A stretch of 64,000 nt of DNA. Source: an uncultured Myxococcales bacterium. GTDB lineage: Bacteria > Myxococcota_A > UBA9042. Below are positions 17,208 to 26,442 of this stretch, one piece after another (within the stretch, counting starts at the first letter, position 1; each line of letters begins with the position of its first letter). Made by a program: the position numbers and the translations under genes. The notes beneath the pieces were generated by a model. It worked only from the letters and a program-made list of their open reading frames with translations. It had not been told where the DNA came from and ran no database searches. Where the stretch lies: assembly GCA_903929795.1 (NCBI GenBank), contig CAIYWC010000080.1, positions 27,577-91,576 of the forward strand. Reading direction: 5' to 3'.

Positions 17208-17239
17208 GGCGTGCGCGCGTGTGCGCCCGGGCGCACGCC
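17208..17239. repeat. perfect inverted repeat downstream of the 17294-18082 gene
   Basis: GGCGTGCGC (17208-17216) and GCGCACGCC (17231-17239) form a 9-bp stem with a 14-base loop, and GTGCGCCCGGGCGCAC (17221-17236) inside it is a perfect 16-bp palindrome. It lies in the 210-bp gap after one minus-strand gene and before the next, so a transcription-attenuating hairpin is possible. No T-run follows on either strand, which argues against a standard intrinsic terminator. Confidence 0.5.
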
Positions 17240-17293
17240 GTGTGTGTGGGAATTTTCGACACAGGCTGCGAGAATCTCCACACCAGCCGCGCC

Positions 17294-18082
17294 CTACCGG
17301 GGCAATTTCGCCGCGTAGTCGTCGCCGAACCGCCAACTGAACGCGGGCGTTGCGAGCTCCATGTCCGCGGGCCAGTGGATGCCAGCGCGGCGCCAGAAGT
17401 CGACGTAGACGTCGTAATCGTCGAGGTCGTATTCGTCGTCGGGAAAGGCCGGACCGGCGACAAATGGCGGCGGTTCCGGGGCGAAAAAGCGCGCGAAAAA
17501 GCCCGGCTTCGGCGGCTTGGCAGCCTCCGCCTCCGCGTCCAGATTGCGCAAATAGGGCGCCATCAGCTCATCGGCCACGCGAAATTTTCGCGCGAGCAGC
17601 GCCGCGTCGCCCCGCCAGTTTTGCAGGTGCTCCGCCGCGTCCGCCGGCGCGGGATCCAGGCGTCCGGGTCGCGGGCAAAATTGATCAAGCGTTTCGCCAT
17701 GTTCAATCAGCACGTGCGCCCAATAGCCGCCATCGTCGACAAAAACCACCGACGCCAGCAGGTGCAACTGGCGCGTCAGAGCGGCGGCGATCGGCACGGC
17801 CTGCGCGACCAGATTGTCAGGCCAAAACACCACCGTCCAGCCGTTTTGTGGCTGAAAAATCAAGGTGTTGCTGGCGAATTCGTCGTTGACCGCCACCGCC
17901 GTGCAACCGAGGTCATGGGCCTGCGCCAAGCCGCAAATCGCCGCGGATAACGCTGCCGCGTCGCTGGTGCGAAATGCCGTTGTGCTCACGCACGCGCCCA
18001 AGTTGGATCCCCCGCAGCCGGCGCCACAGCCCGCGCTGCTACGTTGCCCCGCACACGCCTTTGGGTCAAGCGCTGCGGTCAT
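17294..18082 (-). CDS. protein of unknown function, translationally coupled to the beta-glucosidase gene
   Basis: A 262-residue protein with no signal peptide and no membrane helix. The ATG overlaps the TGA of the upstream beta-glucosidase gene (ATGA), so translation is probably coupled. The N-terminal quarter is rich in Cys, Gly and Ala; the middle (NGWTVVFWPDNLVAQ and SVVFVDDGGYWAHVL) looks like mixed alpha/beta; and the C-terminal third is acidic, with a D-D-E-Y-D-L-D-D-Y-D run. I do not recognise the family. Confidence 0.7.
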   Translation of the reverse strand: MTAALDPKACAGQRSSAGCGAGCGGSNLGACVSTTAFRTSDAAALSAAICGLAQAHDLGCTAVAVNDEFASNTLIFQPQNGWTVVFWPDNLVAQAVPIAAALTRQLHLLASVVFVDDGGYWAHVLIEHGETLDQFCPRPGRLDPAPADAAEHLQNWRGDAALLARKFRVADELMAPYLRNLDAEAEAAKPPKPGFFARFFAPEPPPFVAGPAFPDDEYDLDDYDVYVDFWRRAGIHWPADMELATPAFSWRFGDDYAAKLPR

Positions 18083-19653
18083 GGCGTCGTCTTGTCCGTC
18101 ACATACTTCTGCGCCGTCCACTTCGTGTATGTGTCCGCCGAGATCGCCCGCTGCGCCGCGATGTCGCCGTAGACGCCCGCCGTCGTCGTTTTGGTCCGCG
18201 GGAAACTGGGCTGCGTGTAGTCGATACGGAACAGCCCCAGCCGCGGCTCCTGGCCATGCGCCCACTCAAAGTTGTCCACGATCGACCAGTGCATGTACCC
18301 GCGAATGTCGATGCCGCGCGCGATCGCGCTTGCGATCACCGCGAGGTGGTCGACCAGATAGTGCGGCCGCTGCACGTCCGTTGTGTCCGCGCAGCCATTT
18401 TCCGTAATGTACAAAGGCAGTTGCCAACGCATCGCCGCGTGCGTGAGCACGTTCAGGAACGCGCCGGGGTTGATTTCCGTGCCCAGATCGCTGTGCGGCA
18501 AGGCTGCGTTGTAGCTCGCGACGTCGGTGATCGGCAGCGCGTCGATCCCGGCGAGCAGCCCGGGAATCGACTCGGCGCGCGACGGACCATAGTAGTTCAG
18601 GCCGATCCAGTCCAAAGAACCCTTCAATTCCGGATAGTTGCCCTCGGGTGGCGTCGTCGTTGTCGTCGTTGCCTTGCCGTCCAGATCCAGATCGAGGTTA
18701 CCGGTCGTCAGCGCATCGAGCCACGCGTCGTTCGCCGCATAATTCAGGCGCGCCGCCGCCGCGACGTCGTCCGCCGACGTTGGATCCAGCGGGTAGAACG
18801 GCATCGCCGCCATCGCACAGCCGACGGTCTCCGCCACGCCGTCGCCGTCCGCGTCCACGTCATCCAGCGAGCGCACGAGCGCCGCGGCTTTGCCATGTGC
18901 AAACGCGAGGTTAGCGAACACTGCGCGCGCGCCGTCGATGTCCAATGTGAAGCCTGGCGGCAGCGAGCCCTGGAGGTAGCTGCCGGCGATCACCGAGAAC
19001 GGCTCGTTGATGATCGGATAATCGTCCACATAGCCCTTGACCTGCGGCAGCACCCACGCGACGAACGCCGCGAAACGCGTGGCAAATTCCGGATTGTAAA
19101 CGCCCAGCATGTCCACCGGGCACGTCTGCTTGCCGGCATCGCAGCCAACCGGGCTCGCGACGTCGACCGGCGTGGTCCAGTGAAAAAAGGTCAGGAAAAT
19201 CTTGATGTTGTGCGCCCGTGCCGCTTTGAGCACGTCCAGCACGTGGTTCATCTCCGCCTGGTCAAACTGGCCCTGCTTGGGCTCCAGCCGCGGCCAGTCC
19301 AGCGAGAAGCGAAATGCCGTCAGCCCCAGCGCCGCCATCTGGTCGATGTCCGACTGCCACTGCTCGCGAAAGTCCGACGCCTTGCCGCTGTGCTCGCCGT
19401 TGCACTTGCCCAGATCCTCCCACTGCGACCAGTTGGACGTGATGCTCGCGTCGCCCGGCAGCCACGTGCCCTCGCCCTGATACTGCGCAATCGCGCTGCC
19501 GAACAGGAAGCCGTCGGGGAACACGAACGGCGGCTGGCCCATCGTCAGCGGCTTGCCGTCATAGATGACCTTGGCAGGCGTGGTCGTGGCGCGCGCCGCA
19601 TCGCAAGCCGGCAACGTGAGAAAGGTCAGCAGGATCAGGAGGTGTGTACGCAT
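18079..19653 (-). CDS. glycoside hydrolase family 1 beta-glucosidase, lipoprotein
   Basis: A 524-residue GH1 enzyme that cleaves beta-linked glycosides with retention. The acid/base Glu217 is in the NEP motif (YPIINEPFS), the nucleophile Glu418 in the ENG motif (YITENG), and TAFRFSLDWPRLEP and TFFHWTTP match GH1. Unusually for GH1 it carries a signal peptide with lipobox TLPAC. An inserted segment contains DVDADGDGVAE, a calcium-loop-like sequence, and a run of threonines follows. The ATG at 19653 opens the signal peptide. It is divergent from the MopE-like gene, with 104 bp between the starts. Confidence 0.92.
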   Translation of the reverse strand: MRTHLLILLTFLTLPACDAARATTTPAKVIYDGKPLTMGQPPFVFPDGFLFGSAIAQYQGEGTWLPGDASITSNWSQWEDLGKCNGEHSGKASDFREQWQSDIDQMAALGLTAFRFSLDWPRLEPKQGQFDQAEMNHVLDVLKAARAHNIKIFLTFFHWTTPVDVASPVGCDAGKQTCPVDMLGVYNPEFATRFAAFVAWVLPQVKGYVDDYPIINEPFSVIAGSYLQGSLPPGFTLDIDGARAVFANLAFAHGKAAALVRSLDDVDADGDGVAETVGCAMAAMPFYPLDPTSADDVAAAARLNYAANDAWLDALTTGNLDLDLDGKATTTTTTPPEGNYPELKGSLDWIGLNYYGPSRAESIPGLLAGIDALPITDVASYNAALPHSDLGTEINPGAFLNVLTHAAMRWQLPLYITENGCADTTDVQRPHYLVDHLAVIASAIARGIDIRGYMHWSIVDNFEWAHGQEPRLGLFRIDYTQPSFPRTKTTTAGVYGDIAAQRAISADTYTKWTAQKYVTDKTTP

Positions 19654-19690
19654 GGCCGCTTCATGCGCCGAATCGTCACGCGCGTCAATC

Positions 19691-19719
19691 TTCGCACGGC
19701 AGCCGGGCGCTGGTACACT
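19691..19719 (+). promoter_or_regulatory. putative promoter of the MopE-like operon
   Basis: TTCGCA (19691-19696) and TACACT (19714-19719) with a 17-bp spacer would start transcription about 30 bp before the GTG at 19758. Confidence 0.4.
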
Positions 19720-19757
19720 GGACGGATGCGCCATGCGGGCGCGCGGGCGGGCGAGCG

Positions 19758-22493
19758 GTGGCGCATTTTTGGCGATGGACAGCGGGGATCGTCGCAGCGA
19801 CGCTGGCGGCCTGTGGCAGCGCGTCGCCGGCGCCGTCGGTGGACGCTGGCGATGCATTTCAAACGGGCGATCAGGATCTCGTGCTCGACGACACCGGCCT
19901 GGACAGCCACGGCAGCGACGCCGTTGCGGAGGTCACCGCAGCGGATGCCGCTCCCGACGTCGCTCCCGACGTCGCCAAGGACACGAGCGGCGGCTGCGAG
20001 TTCGCCGCCAACCCCGCCAGCGGCGAGCCCGGCGCCAGCTGCACCACCGCGGACGATTGCCAGAGCGGTTTTTGCGTCGAAGCCGCCCAGGGCAAGATCT
20101 GCACCATGGCGTGCGTCAGCTGCTGCCCCAGCGGCTTTGCGTGCCTCGCATCTCCAGGAAATGATGCGATTTTTGCCTGCCTGCCCAAGCTGACCGCGCT
20201 CTGCCGGCCCTGCGCGGCGGACAGCGATTGCGCGGCGCTCAGCAACGGCGCGCTGTGCGTCTCCAGCGGCGCGGGTGGCGCATTCTGCGGCGGCCTGTGC
20301 GCCAACGACGGCGACTGCCCCAGCGGCTATGGCTGCGTCGCCAGCCAAGGCAGCCAGGGCGCCAGCGCACAATGCGTCAGCAAATCAGGAACTTGCAGTT
20401 GCTCGCCGCGATCCATCGCCGACGGTGCCAGCACGGTTTGCCACGCGGCCAACGCGATCGGCAGCTGCTCCGGCGCCCGCAAGTGCCTGGCCGGCGGCTT
20501 GACCGCCTGCGACGCGCCCGCGCCGGCGACCGAGACCTGCAACGGCGTCGATGACAACTGCAACGGCGTCACCGACGAACCCGGCAGCGTCGGCTGCACG
20601 CCGTATTTCGCCGACAAGGACAGCGACGGCGTCGGCGCGGGTTCCGGCGCATGTTTGTGCAAGCCAAACGCGGACTTCTCCGCCAGCTCCGGCGCCGATT
20701 GTAATGACGCCAATCCGGCGATTCACCCTGGCGCCACAGAGCTGTGCAACGGCATCGACGACAACTGCAACGGCAAAACCGACGAAGGCTTTGCGGACAT
20801 GGACGGCGACGGCATCGCGGACTGCATCGACACGGACATGGACGGCGACGGCGTGGCCAACAGCGTGGACTGCTCGCCGACCGACGCCGCGATCTTCCCC
20901 GGCGCGGTGGAAATCTGCGACGGCCTGGACAACAACTGCAACGGCGAGACCGACGAGGAATACGCCAGCGGCTGCAAGTTCTTTTTGCGCGACGAAGACG
21001 GCGACGGCTTTGGCATCTCCAGCGACGCGAAGTGCCTGTGCGCGACCGCAGGCGTGTACGCGGCGCTGACCGGCGGCGACTGCAACGACGGCGACGCCAG
21101 CGTGCACCCCGGCGCCGTCGAGAGCTGCAACGCGGTGGACGACAACTGCGACGGCGCGACGGATCCGCCGGGCTCGGTGGGCTGCAGCAACTTCTGGCCC
21201 GACAAGGACGCCGACGGCTACGGCACCGGCGGCGCGGCGGCGGCCAAATGCCTGTGCGGCGCGATCGCCGGCTACGTGCCGCAAACGGGCGACTGCGACG
21301 ATACCAACTTTGCGATTCACCCAGGCGCCAAGGAAATCTGCAATGGTTTCGATGACAACTGCGACGGCAAGACCGACCCGCCCAACAGCGGCGACTGCGC
21401 GACCTACTACGCCGACGCGGACGGCGACGGCTGGGGCGCCAGCGGTGGCACGCAATGCCTGTGCGGCCCGCTGGGCGACTTCACCGTGACCCAGGCCGGC
21501 GACTGCGCCGACAACAACGCGGCCATCCACCCCGGCGCCACGGAAATCTGCAACGGAATGGACGACAATTGCGACGGCAAGACCGACGAAGGCGTGCAGA
21601 TTCTCTACTTTGCCGACGTCGACGGCGACGGTTGGGGCTATGGCTTTGGCCAGCTGCTGTGCGCGCCCAAGGCCAAGTTCACCGCGCTCCAGGGCGGCGA
21701 CTGCAACGACGCCAACCCGGCCATCTACCCCGGCGCGCCGGAAATTTGCGACCTGCTGGACGACAACTGCGATGGCCTGACCGACGAGAACTTGCCGCAA
21801 GCGACGTATTACAAGGACGCGGATGGCGATGGCTACGGGAATCCCACGATTTTCGCGGTGTTGTGTGGCCCGCTCAACCATTTTGTCGCCAACAACACCG
21901 ACTGCGACGACACCAATCCGGCCGTGCATCCCGGCGCCGTGGAAATCATGTGCAACGGCCTGGACGACGACTGCGTGGGCGGCGACTCCTGCGACCCGGC
22001 CAGTTGCGTGCCGGTGCTGATCGCCGACTTCGAGGGCGCGTTCGGCAACGGCTGGACCGTCGGCGCCGGCTGGGGCGTCGGCGCGTGGGCGAAGAGCACG
22101 ACCAACGGCGGCCAGCACGGTTTCGGCTACGGCGATGGCGTCAACTATCTGAATTCTGGGATTAATGGCAGCGCAGCCTCGACGCAAGTGCTCATCTTGC
22201 CCGGGACGACGGCGATCACGCTGGACCACTGGTACAACCCGGACGCCCAGGAAGCCATCTCCGGCACCACCTCCCGCGACACTTTGGTCCTGACAGTGAA
22301 CGGCACCGTTGAGCTGAACCTCAATCCAAACAATGACTTTGCCAGCGCTTGGACGATCGGCAAGGTGATCCCCATCCCGAGCGCGTGGTGGGGGAAGACC
22401 GTGACCATCCAATTCGTTTTCGCCACCAAAGACGACAAATTCAACCACGGCGCCGGCTTCGCTGTCGACAATCTCGCGACGACCTGCCAATAA
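19758..22493 (+). CDS. MopE-like lipoprotein with eight putative metal-binding repeats
   Basis: A 911-residue surface lipoprotein. A GTG start gives a signal peptide ending LAAC, followed by an Asp/Ala-rich tether, a Cys-rich region (about residues 80-250), then eight copies of a unit centred on CNGxDDNCxGxTDE, each followed by an aspartate-rich DxDGDG-type segment, and a C-terminal beta-sandwich-like domain from about residue 755. The CNGxDDNC unit is the putative metal-binding motif known from MopE of Methylococcus (copper) and many Myxococcota surface proteins. It is followed by a di-haem cytochrome and two small lipoproteins on the same strand. Calcium binding by the aspartate loops is likely; copper is only a possibility. 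Confidence 0.88.
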   Translation: MAHFWRWTAGIVAATLAACGSASPAPSVDAGDAFQTGDQDLVLDDTGLDSHGSDAVAEVTAADAAPDVAPDVAKDTSGGCEFAANPASGEPGASCTTADDCQSGFCVEAAQGKICTMACVSCCPSGFACLASPGNDAIFACLPKLTALCRPCAADSDCAALSNGALCVSSGAGGAFCGGLCANDGDCPSGYGCVASQGSQGASAQCVSKSGTCSCSPRSIADGASTVCHAANAIGSCSGARKCLAGGLTACDAPAPATETCNGVDDNCNGVTDEPGSVGCTPYFADKDSDGVGAGSGACLCKPNADFSASSGADCNDANPAIHPGATELCNGIDDNCNGKTDEGFADMDGDGIADCIDTDMDGDGVANSVDCSPTDAAIFPGAVEICDGLDNNCNGETDEEYASGCKFFLRDEDGDGFGISSDAKCLCATAGVYAALTGGDCNDGDASVHPGAVESCNAVDDNCDGATDPPGSVGCSNFWPDKDADGYGTGGAAAAKCLCGAIAGYVPQTGDCDDTNFAIHPGAKEICNGFDDNCDGKTDPPNSGDCATYYADADGDGWGASGGTQCLCGPLGDFTVTQAGDCADNNAAIHPGATEICNGMDDNCDGKTDEGVQILYFADVDGDGWGYGFGQLLCAPKAKFTALQGGDCNDANPAIYPGAPEICDLLDDNCDGLTDENLPQATYYKDADGDGYGNPTIFAVLCGPLNHFVANNTDCDDTNPAVHPGAVEIMCNGLDDDCVGGDSCDPASCVPVLIADFEGAFGNGWTVGAGWGVGAWAKSTTNGGQHGFGYGDGVNYLNSGINGSAASTQVLILPGTTAITLDHWYNPDAQEAISGTTSRDTLVLTVNGTVELNLNPNNDFASAWTIGKVIPIPSAWWGKTVTIQFVFATKDDKFNHGAGFAVDNLATTCQ
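20532..21992 (+). repeat. eight tandem CNGxDDNC metal-binding units within the MopE-like gene
   Basis: The encoded cores are ETCNGVDDNCNG, ELCNGIDDNCNG, EICDGLDNNCNG, ESCNAVDDNCDG, EICNGFDDNCDG, EICNGMDDNCDG, EICDLLDDNCDG and a diverged IMCNGLDDDCVG. Units are spaced roughly 150-230 bp and differ in DNA as well as protein sequence, so this is an old array and not a recent expansion. Confidence 0.85.
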
Positions 22494-22531
22494 CGCGGGC
22501 TGCGGATTCCGAAACTGCCCATGGAGACCAG

Positions 22532-24202
22532 ATGCTGCGCCACCTGTTGACGACGACGTGTGTCCTGACGCTTGCCGCGTGCGCGACCCAGACCCAGGCG
22601 CCGGCGCCGGCGGTGACGGATTGGAGCGCGACGGCGCAGTTGCCTGATTCCGGCGATCGGCGCGACATTTACAACCTCGGCGACGCGCTGGCGGACACGG
22701 CGTCGCGCGGCCTGCGGCACATTTCGACCTGGCCAGTGACGGTGTCCGGCGTGCTGCTGCCGTGGCGGCCGATCGCCGTGGTGTTCGACCCGAATGCAAC
22801 TTCGGCAGATATCCTGCAATTGCAGGCGGTTGGCCGCGTCGCGCTGGGTTTTGGCACGACCGACGAGATGTACGCATTTTTGGGCCTGTCCAAGCGCGCT
22901 GCGGCGGCGGAGGCGTTCGCGGGCGTGAACTGGCCGCCGGAACTGGTCGCGGGGCAATTCCTGGGCGCCGGCACGCTGTCCACGAGCCATGGCCCGGCGC
23001 TGACGTTTTCCTGCGCCACCTGCCATGTCGCGACTTTCTTTGGCAAAACAATCGTCGGCATGACCAACCGGCACTCGCGCGCCAACGTGTTTTTTGGCAT
23101 GGCCAAGCAGTTCTTTCCCGCCGTGACCGACGACCTGCTTGTCGCCAAGACCCAGGCGACGCCGGACGAGCTCGCGCTGATGGACCGCGCGCAGGCGAAC
23201 CTGCCGGCCGTGGGCTACAAGGAGCCGCGCGCGCACGGGCTGGACACGTCGCTGGCGCAGGTGGCGCTGAGCCTCGCGCGCAGGCAGCCGGACGCGTGGG
23301 CGACCCGCGACGCGACCCTGGAGGCGACGCCGCGGCCCAACGATCTGGAGACCTTCACGGCGGACAGCAAGCCAGCGGTGTGGTGGAGCCTGAAGTACAA
23401 GACACGCTGGCTGTCCGACGGCTCGATTGTCTCGGGAAATCCGGTATTTACCAACTTCTTGTGGAATGAGCTGGGCCGCGGCACGGACCTGCACGAGCTC
23501 AACGACTGGCTGGCCGCGAACCAGACGATCATCCAGGAACTGACGGCGCTGGTTTTTGCCAACACGCCGCCGCGCTGGCAGGACGTGTTCCCGGACCTGC
23601 CGCTGGACGTGACGGCGGCGGCGCGCGGCAAGGTGAGCTTCGACGCGATGTGCGCGACCTGCCACGGCACCTACGACAAGGACTTTTCCGCAGGCGATAC
23701 GCACACTTTGGCGGTTCACTACCACAGCGTCACGCCGGTGCTGGATGTGGGCACGGACCCGCAGCGCGCCAAGGGCATGGCGACGTTTGCGACAAATCTC
23801 AATAATTTGGCGATTTCCCAAGCGATGGGCACCGTCGTGGAAGTGCAGACCGGCTACGTGCCGCCGCCGCTGGAAGGCATCTTCACGCGCTACCCGTACC
23901 TGCACAACCAGAGCGTGCCGACGCTGTGCGAGCTGCTGCGGCCAGCAAAATGGCGCACCGCGCAGTTCTGGATGGGCCCGGACGCCAACGCCGCGACGGA
24001 CTACGATCCGGGCTGCGTGGGCCTGCCGGTGGGCGCCGCGATTCCCGACGCTTGGAAGAATGACCCGCAAAATCAAATGGATACAACCCAACCGGGCCTG
24101 AGCAACCAGGGCCACGAGGCGATGCTGCTGGACGCAAACGGCAACGAGCTGCTGACTGCCACCCAGCGCGCGGATCTGATAGCCTTCCTGAAGACGCTGT
24201 GA
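22532..24202 (+). CDS. di-haem c-type cytochrome lipoprotein
   Basis: A 556-residue protein with lipobox LAAC and two haem-attachment motifs, CATCH at 161-165 and CATCH at 374-378. The layout, with haem domains about 210 residues apart, recalls di-haem cytochrome/peroxidase-type proteins, but the two halves are long and only weakly alike. It should sit in the outer membrane or periplasm and carry electrons. The ATG at 22532 is chosen because GGAG precedes it and the signal peptide follows at once. It begins 38 bp after the MopE-like gene, so metal binding and electron transfer may work together, as proposed for MopE/cytochrome pairs. Confidence 0.88.
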   Translation: MLRHLLTTTCVLTLAACATQTQAPAPAVTDWSATAQLPDSGDRRDIYNLGDALADTASRGLRHISTWPVTVSGVLLPWRPIAVVFDPNATSADILQLQAVGRVALGFGTTDEMYAFLGLSKRAAAAEAFAGVNWPPELVAGQFLGAGTLSTSHGPALTFSCATCHVATFFGKTIVGMTNRHSRANVFFGMAKQFFPAVTDDLLVAKTQATPDELALMDRAQANLPAVGYKEPRAHGLDTSLAQVALSLARRQPDAWATRDATLEATPRPNDLETFTADSKPAVWWSLKYKTRWLSDGSIVSGNPVFTNFLWNELGRGTDLHELNDWLAANQTIIQELTALVFANTPPRWQDVFPDLPLDVTAAARGKVSFDAMCATCHGTYDKDFSAGDTHTLAVHYHSVTPVLDVGTDPQRAKGMATFATNLNNLAISQAMGTVVEVQTGYVPPPLEGIFTRYPYLHNQSVPTLCELLRPAKWRTAQFWMGPDANAATDYDPGCVGLPVGAAIPDAWKNDPQNQMDTTQPGLSNQGHEAMLLDANGNELLTATQRADLIAFLKTL

Positions 24203-24214
24203 CGGAGGCGGGCG

Positions 24215-24586
24215 CTGCGACGTACTTTGCTGATAGTGCTGCTTTTTTCGACAGCCAGCTGTGCGTCGCTGATCTTTCGCGCGGGTCAGCCGACCATCAT
24301 CGGCGACCCTGCGCGCGGATCGGCGCAGGACCTGGTCATGACCAACCGCGAAGGCCAGCAGTTTCGCATCGCGCGCGCCGGCGTGGCGGACATGCGCCTG
24401 GGCGGTGAGCGGACGCTGCTGTGGTCGCTGGCGACCATCGACGGCGCGCTGATCGGCGTGCCCGTTGGGCTAATCCAGTGGGCGGGCGAGGCGATGACGA
24501 TCGAGGCGATGGACGGTAATCCCAAGCGACTTCCAATGGTTGTCGATGAAGAGGAAGTTGTCGTTCCGCCTGAGGTGCGGCCATGA
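24215..24586 (+). CDS. small lipoprotein of unknown function (probable CTG start)
   Basis: A protein of about 123 residues with a signal peptide RRTLLIVLLFSTASC. The only start with a good ribosome site is CTG at 24215: GGAGG lies 6 bp upstream, and it supplies the two arginines of a normal signal n-region. TTG at 24227 is the alternative but has no ribosome site and no basic residues. The mature part resembles the following gene product in having a short beta-rich stretch (LVMTNREGQQFRIARAGVA) followed by a hydrophobic segment. It ends in an ATGA overlap with the next gene. Function unknown. Confidence 0.6.
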   Translation: MRRTLLIVLLFSTASCASLIFRAGQPTIIGDPARGSAQDLVMTNREGQQFRIARAGVADMRLGGERTLLWSLATIDGALIGVPVGLIQWAGEAMTIEAMDGNPKRLPMVVDEEEVVVPPEVRP

Positions 24587-25077
24587 GCCAAGCCCTGCGC
24601 GTCTGCGCGCTCGCGTGCCTGTGCGCGTGCTCAAGCGCGACGATCTACCGCCACGACGCGCCGGACCTGGAGGCGACGATCGTCGGCGGCAGCGCGGACT
24701 ACCTGTACGTGGAGACGGAGGACGAGCGCGTCGTCCGCCTGAACCGCAAAAAGATTACGGAAATCGACCATCCGGGCAACGCGGAGGCGCTGATCGGCGG
24801 CATCCTGCTCGCAGAAGGTGCCGCGATCGCCGGCGTCGGGCTGACCGCCAACGACGCGGACACGCGCGCCGTCATGACGACCAGTGGCCTGTCCGTCGGC
24901 ATTCCGGGGCTCCTGATGCTGGTCCACGGCCTGCTGATCTGGAACCGCTCGACCGACGCCGCGGCCGAGCTGACGGCGGATTTTCCCTTGCGTTTTCCGC
25001 CACCTCCACCGGTTGCGCTGGCCCTGCCGGCGACGCCAACCGCGCTGCCGCTGCCGGTCACGCCGCTGGCGCCGTAG
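24583..25077 (+). CDS. small lipoprotein of unknown function
   Basis: A 164-residue protein with lipobox-like CLCAC, then a short segment DYLYVETEDERVVRLNRKKI, two hydrophobic stretches (about residues 68-86 and 103-122) and a Pro-rich tail. It overlaps the preceding gene (ATGA). Both small lipoproteins share a plan of beta stretch then glycine-rich hydrophobic helix, which suggests they are distant paralogues or partners. It ends 3 bp from the convergent phoR gene. Confidence 0.7.
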   Translation: MSQALRVCALACLCACSSATIYRHDAPDLEATIVGGSADYLYVETEDERVVRLNRKKITEIDHPGNAEALIGGILLAEGAAIAGVGLTANDADTRAVMTTSGLSVGIPGLLMLVHGLLIWNRSTDAAAELTADFPLRFPPPPPVALALPATPTALPLPVTPLAP

Positions 25078-25080
25078 CCG

Positions 25081-26442
25081 TCACGCCTGCAGCCACACGC
25101 GAAACCGCGCGCCCGTCGGCTCGTTGGCCTCGCAGGTCACCGTTCCGCCCATCGCCTCGACCAGATGCCGCACGATCGCCAGACCCAGCCCGGTCCCGCC
25201 CAGTTCGCGCGATCGACCGGCGTCAACCCGGTAGAATCGCTCGAAAATCCGCTCCCGATGCGCCGCCGAAATCCCCGGTCCGTCATCCGCCACCCACAGC
25301 TCCACGCGCGCGCCGTCGCGCTTGCAGCCGACCGCGATGTGCGCGCCCTCCGGCGTGTATTTGCTGGCATTTTCAAGGAGATTCACCAACACCTGATCCA
25401 GCGCCTGCGGGTTGCCGCGCACCGTCAGGCCGTCTTCGATCTGCGCCATCACGGTCTGGCCGCGTGCGGTCGTCGCCGGCTCGATGAGGCGAATCGCGTG
25501 GCGGATCCGCTCGGTGACCTGCACCCCGCTCGGGCTCAGGTCGTAAGCACCCGCCTCGATCCGCGAAAGATCCAGCAAATCCGAGATGATGCGCGACATC
25601 CGCTCCGCGTGCCGCAAGATCGTCTGGGCAAAATCGCGGGCGGTCGTGGGCTCCTCCAGGCCGCCATCGCACAGCGCCTCGGCCGAGGCGTAGACGATCG
25701 CCACCGGCGTTCGCAACTCATGGGAAACATTAGAAATAAAATCACGTCGCACCGTCTCCAACCGCCGCAGCGCCGTCACGTCGCGCACCGCCAGCAGCAC
25801 GCCGATGCCCGCGCGGTCCAGCGGCCAGGCCGACCACAGCAGCCGGGCGCCGGACGGCATCGCCAATTCCACCTGCGGCACGTCACTGTCGCGCACCTCG
25901 CCGGCGCGCAGCCGCGGCGCAGCCTGAGCGCGCTCCAGCAGATCCTTCAGCGCTGGCTGCCGCACCAGGTCCAGCAGGCGCTTGCCCAGCGGCGGCGCGG
26001 CTTCCCCGAACATCGCCGTCGCGGAGCGGTTACACAGCGCCACGCGCCCGTCCGAGGTCAGCCCAATGACGCCCTCCACCATGCCTTCCAGCACGACGCC
26101 AAAGCGGTCGCGTTCGCTGCGCAGCTCCGCGGTCGTGCGGTCCAGCTTGTCCGCCATGCGGTTCAGCGCATCGCCGAGTTCCTGGAATTCGCCTGACGCC
26201 GCGACGCTCGCACGCCGACCCGGATTTTCCTCCGCCATCGCGCGCGCCACTTCCGTCAACCGCTGGGTCTGCAGCGTCACGAGCCGCGCGCCGACAATGC
26301 CCAGCAGCAACGCCACGGCCGCGCCGATCAGCGCCGCCAGCGCCGGTTCAAAGCCCACCGAGACGGCACCCGCCAGCGTGGAGCCCACCGCCATCGCCAG
26401 CGAGGTCAGCAGGAACATCCGGCCGCGGGATTCCAACGTCAC
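25081..26442 (-). CDS. phoR: PhoR-like sensor histidine kinase
   Basis: A 453-residue membrane kinase. Two helices lie at about 10-52, followed by a HAMP-like segment (RLTEVARAMA to about 100), a PAS domain (about 110-220), the HisKA box FISNVSHELRTP with phospho-acceptor His241, and an HATPase with N box NLLENASKY, DDGPGI and GGTGLGLAI. The order HAMP-PAS-HisKA-HATPase with little periplasmic sequence is that of PhoR, which senses phosphate status through Pst/PhoU. The GTG start overlaps the stop of the response-regulator gene (GTGA), so the two are coupled. The phosphate assignment rests on architecture and pairing with a PhoB-like regulator. Confidence 0.85.
   Translation of the reverse strand: MTLESRGRMFLLTSLAMAVGSTLAGAVSVGFEPALAALIGAAVALLLGIVGARLVTLQTQRLTEVARAMAEENPGRRASVAASGEFQELGDALNRMADKLDRTTAELRSERDRFGVVLEGMVEGVIGLTSDGRVALCNRSATAMFGEAAPPLGKRLLDLVRQPALKDLLERAQAAPRLRAGEVRDSDVPQVELAMPSGARLLWSAWPLDRAGIGVLLAVRDVTALRRLETVRRDFISNVSHELRTPVAIVYASAEALCDGGLEEPTTARDFAQTILRHAERMSRIISDLLDLSRIEAGAYDLSPSGVQVTERIRHAIRLIEPATTARGQTVMAQIEDGLTVRGNPQALDQVLVNLLENASKYTPEGAHIAVGCKRDGARVELWVADDGPGISAAHRERIFERFYRVDAGRSRELGGTGLGLAIVRHLVEAMGGTVTCEANEPTGARFRVWLQA

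Noticed and set aside
17208..17239. Intrinsic terminator
   Set aside because: The stem is strong, but no T-run follows on either strand, so it is listed only as an inverted repeat.
20385..23051. An 888-residue minus-strand ORF across the MopE-like gene
   Set aside because: Its repetitive Val/Ala/Arg composition mirrors the repeat array on the opposite strand; no start, motif or ribosome site supports it.
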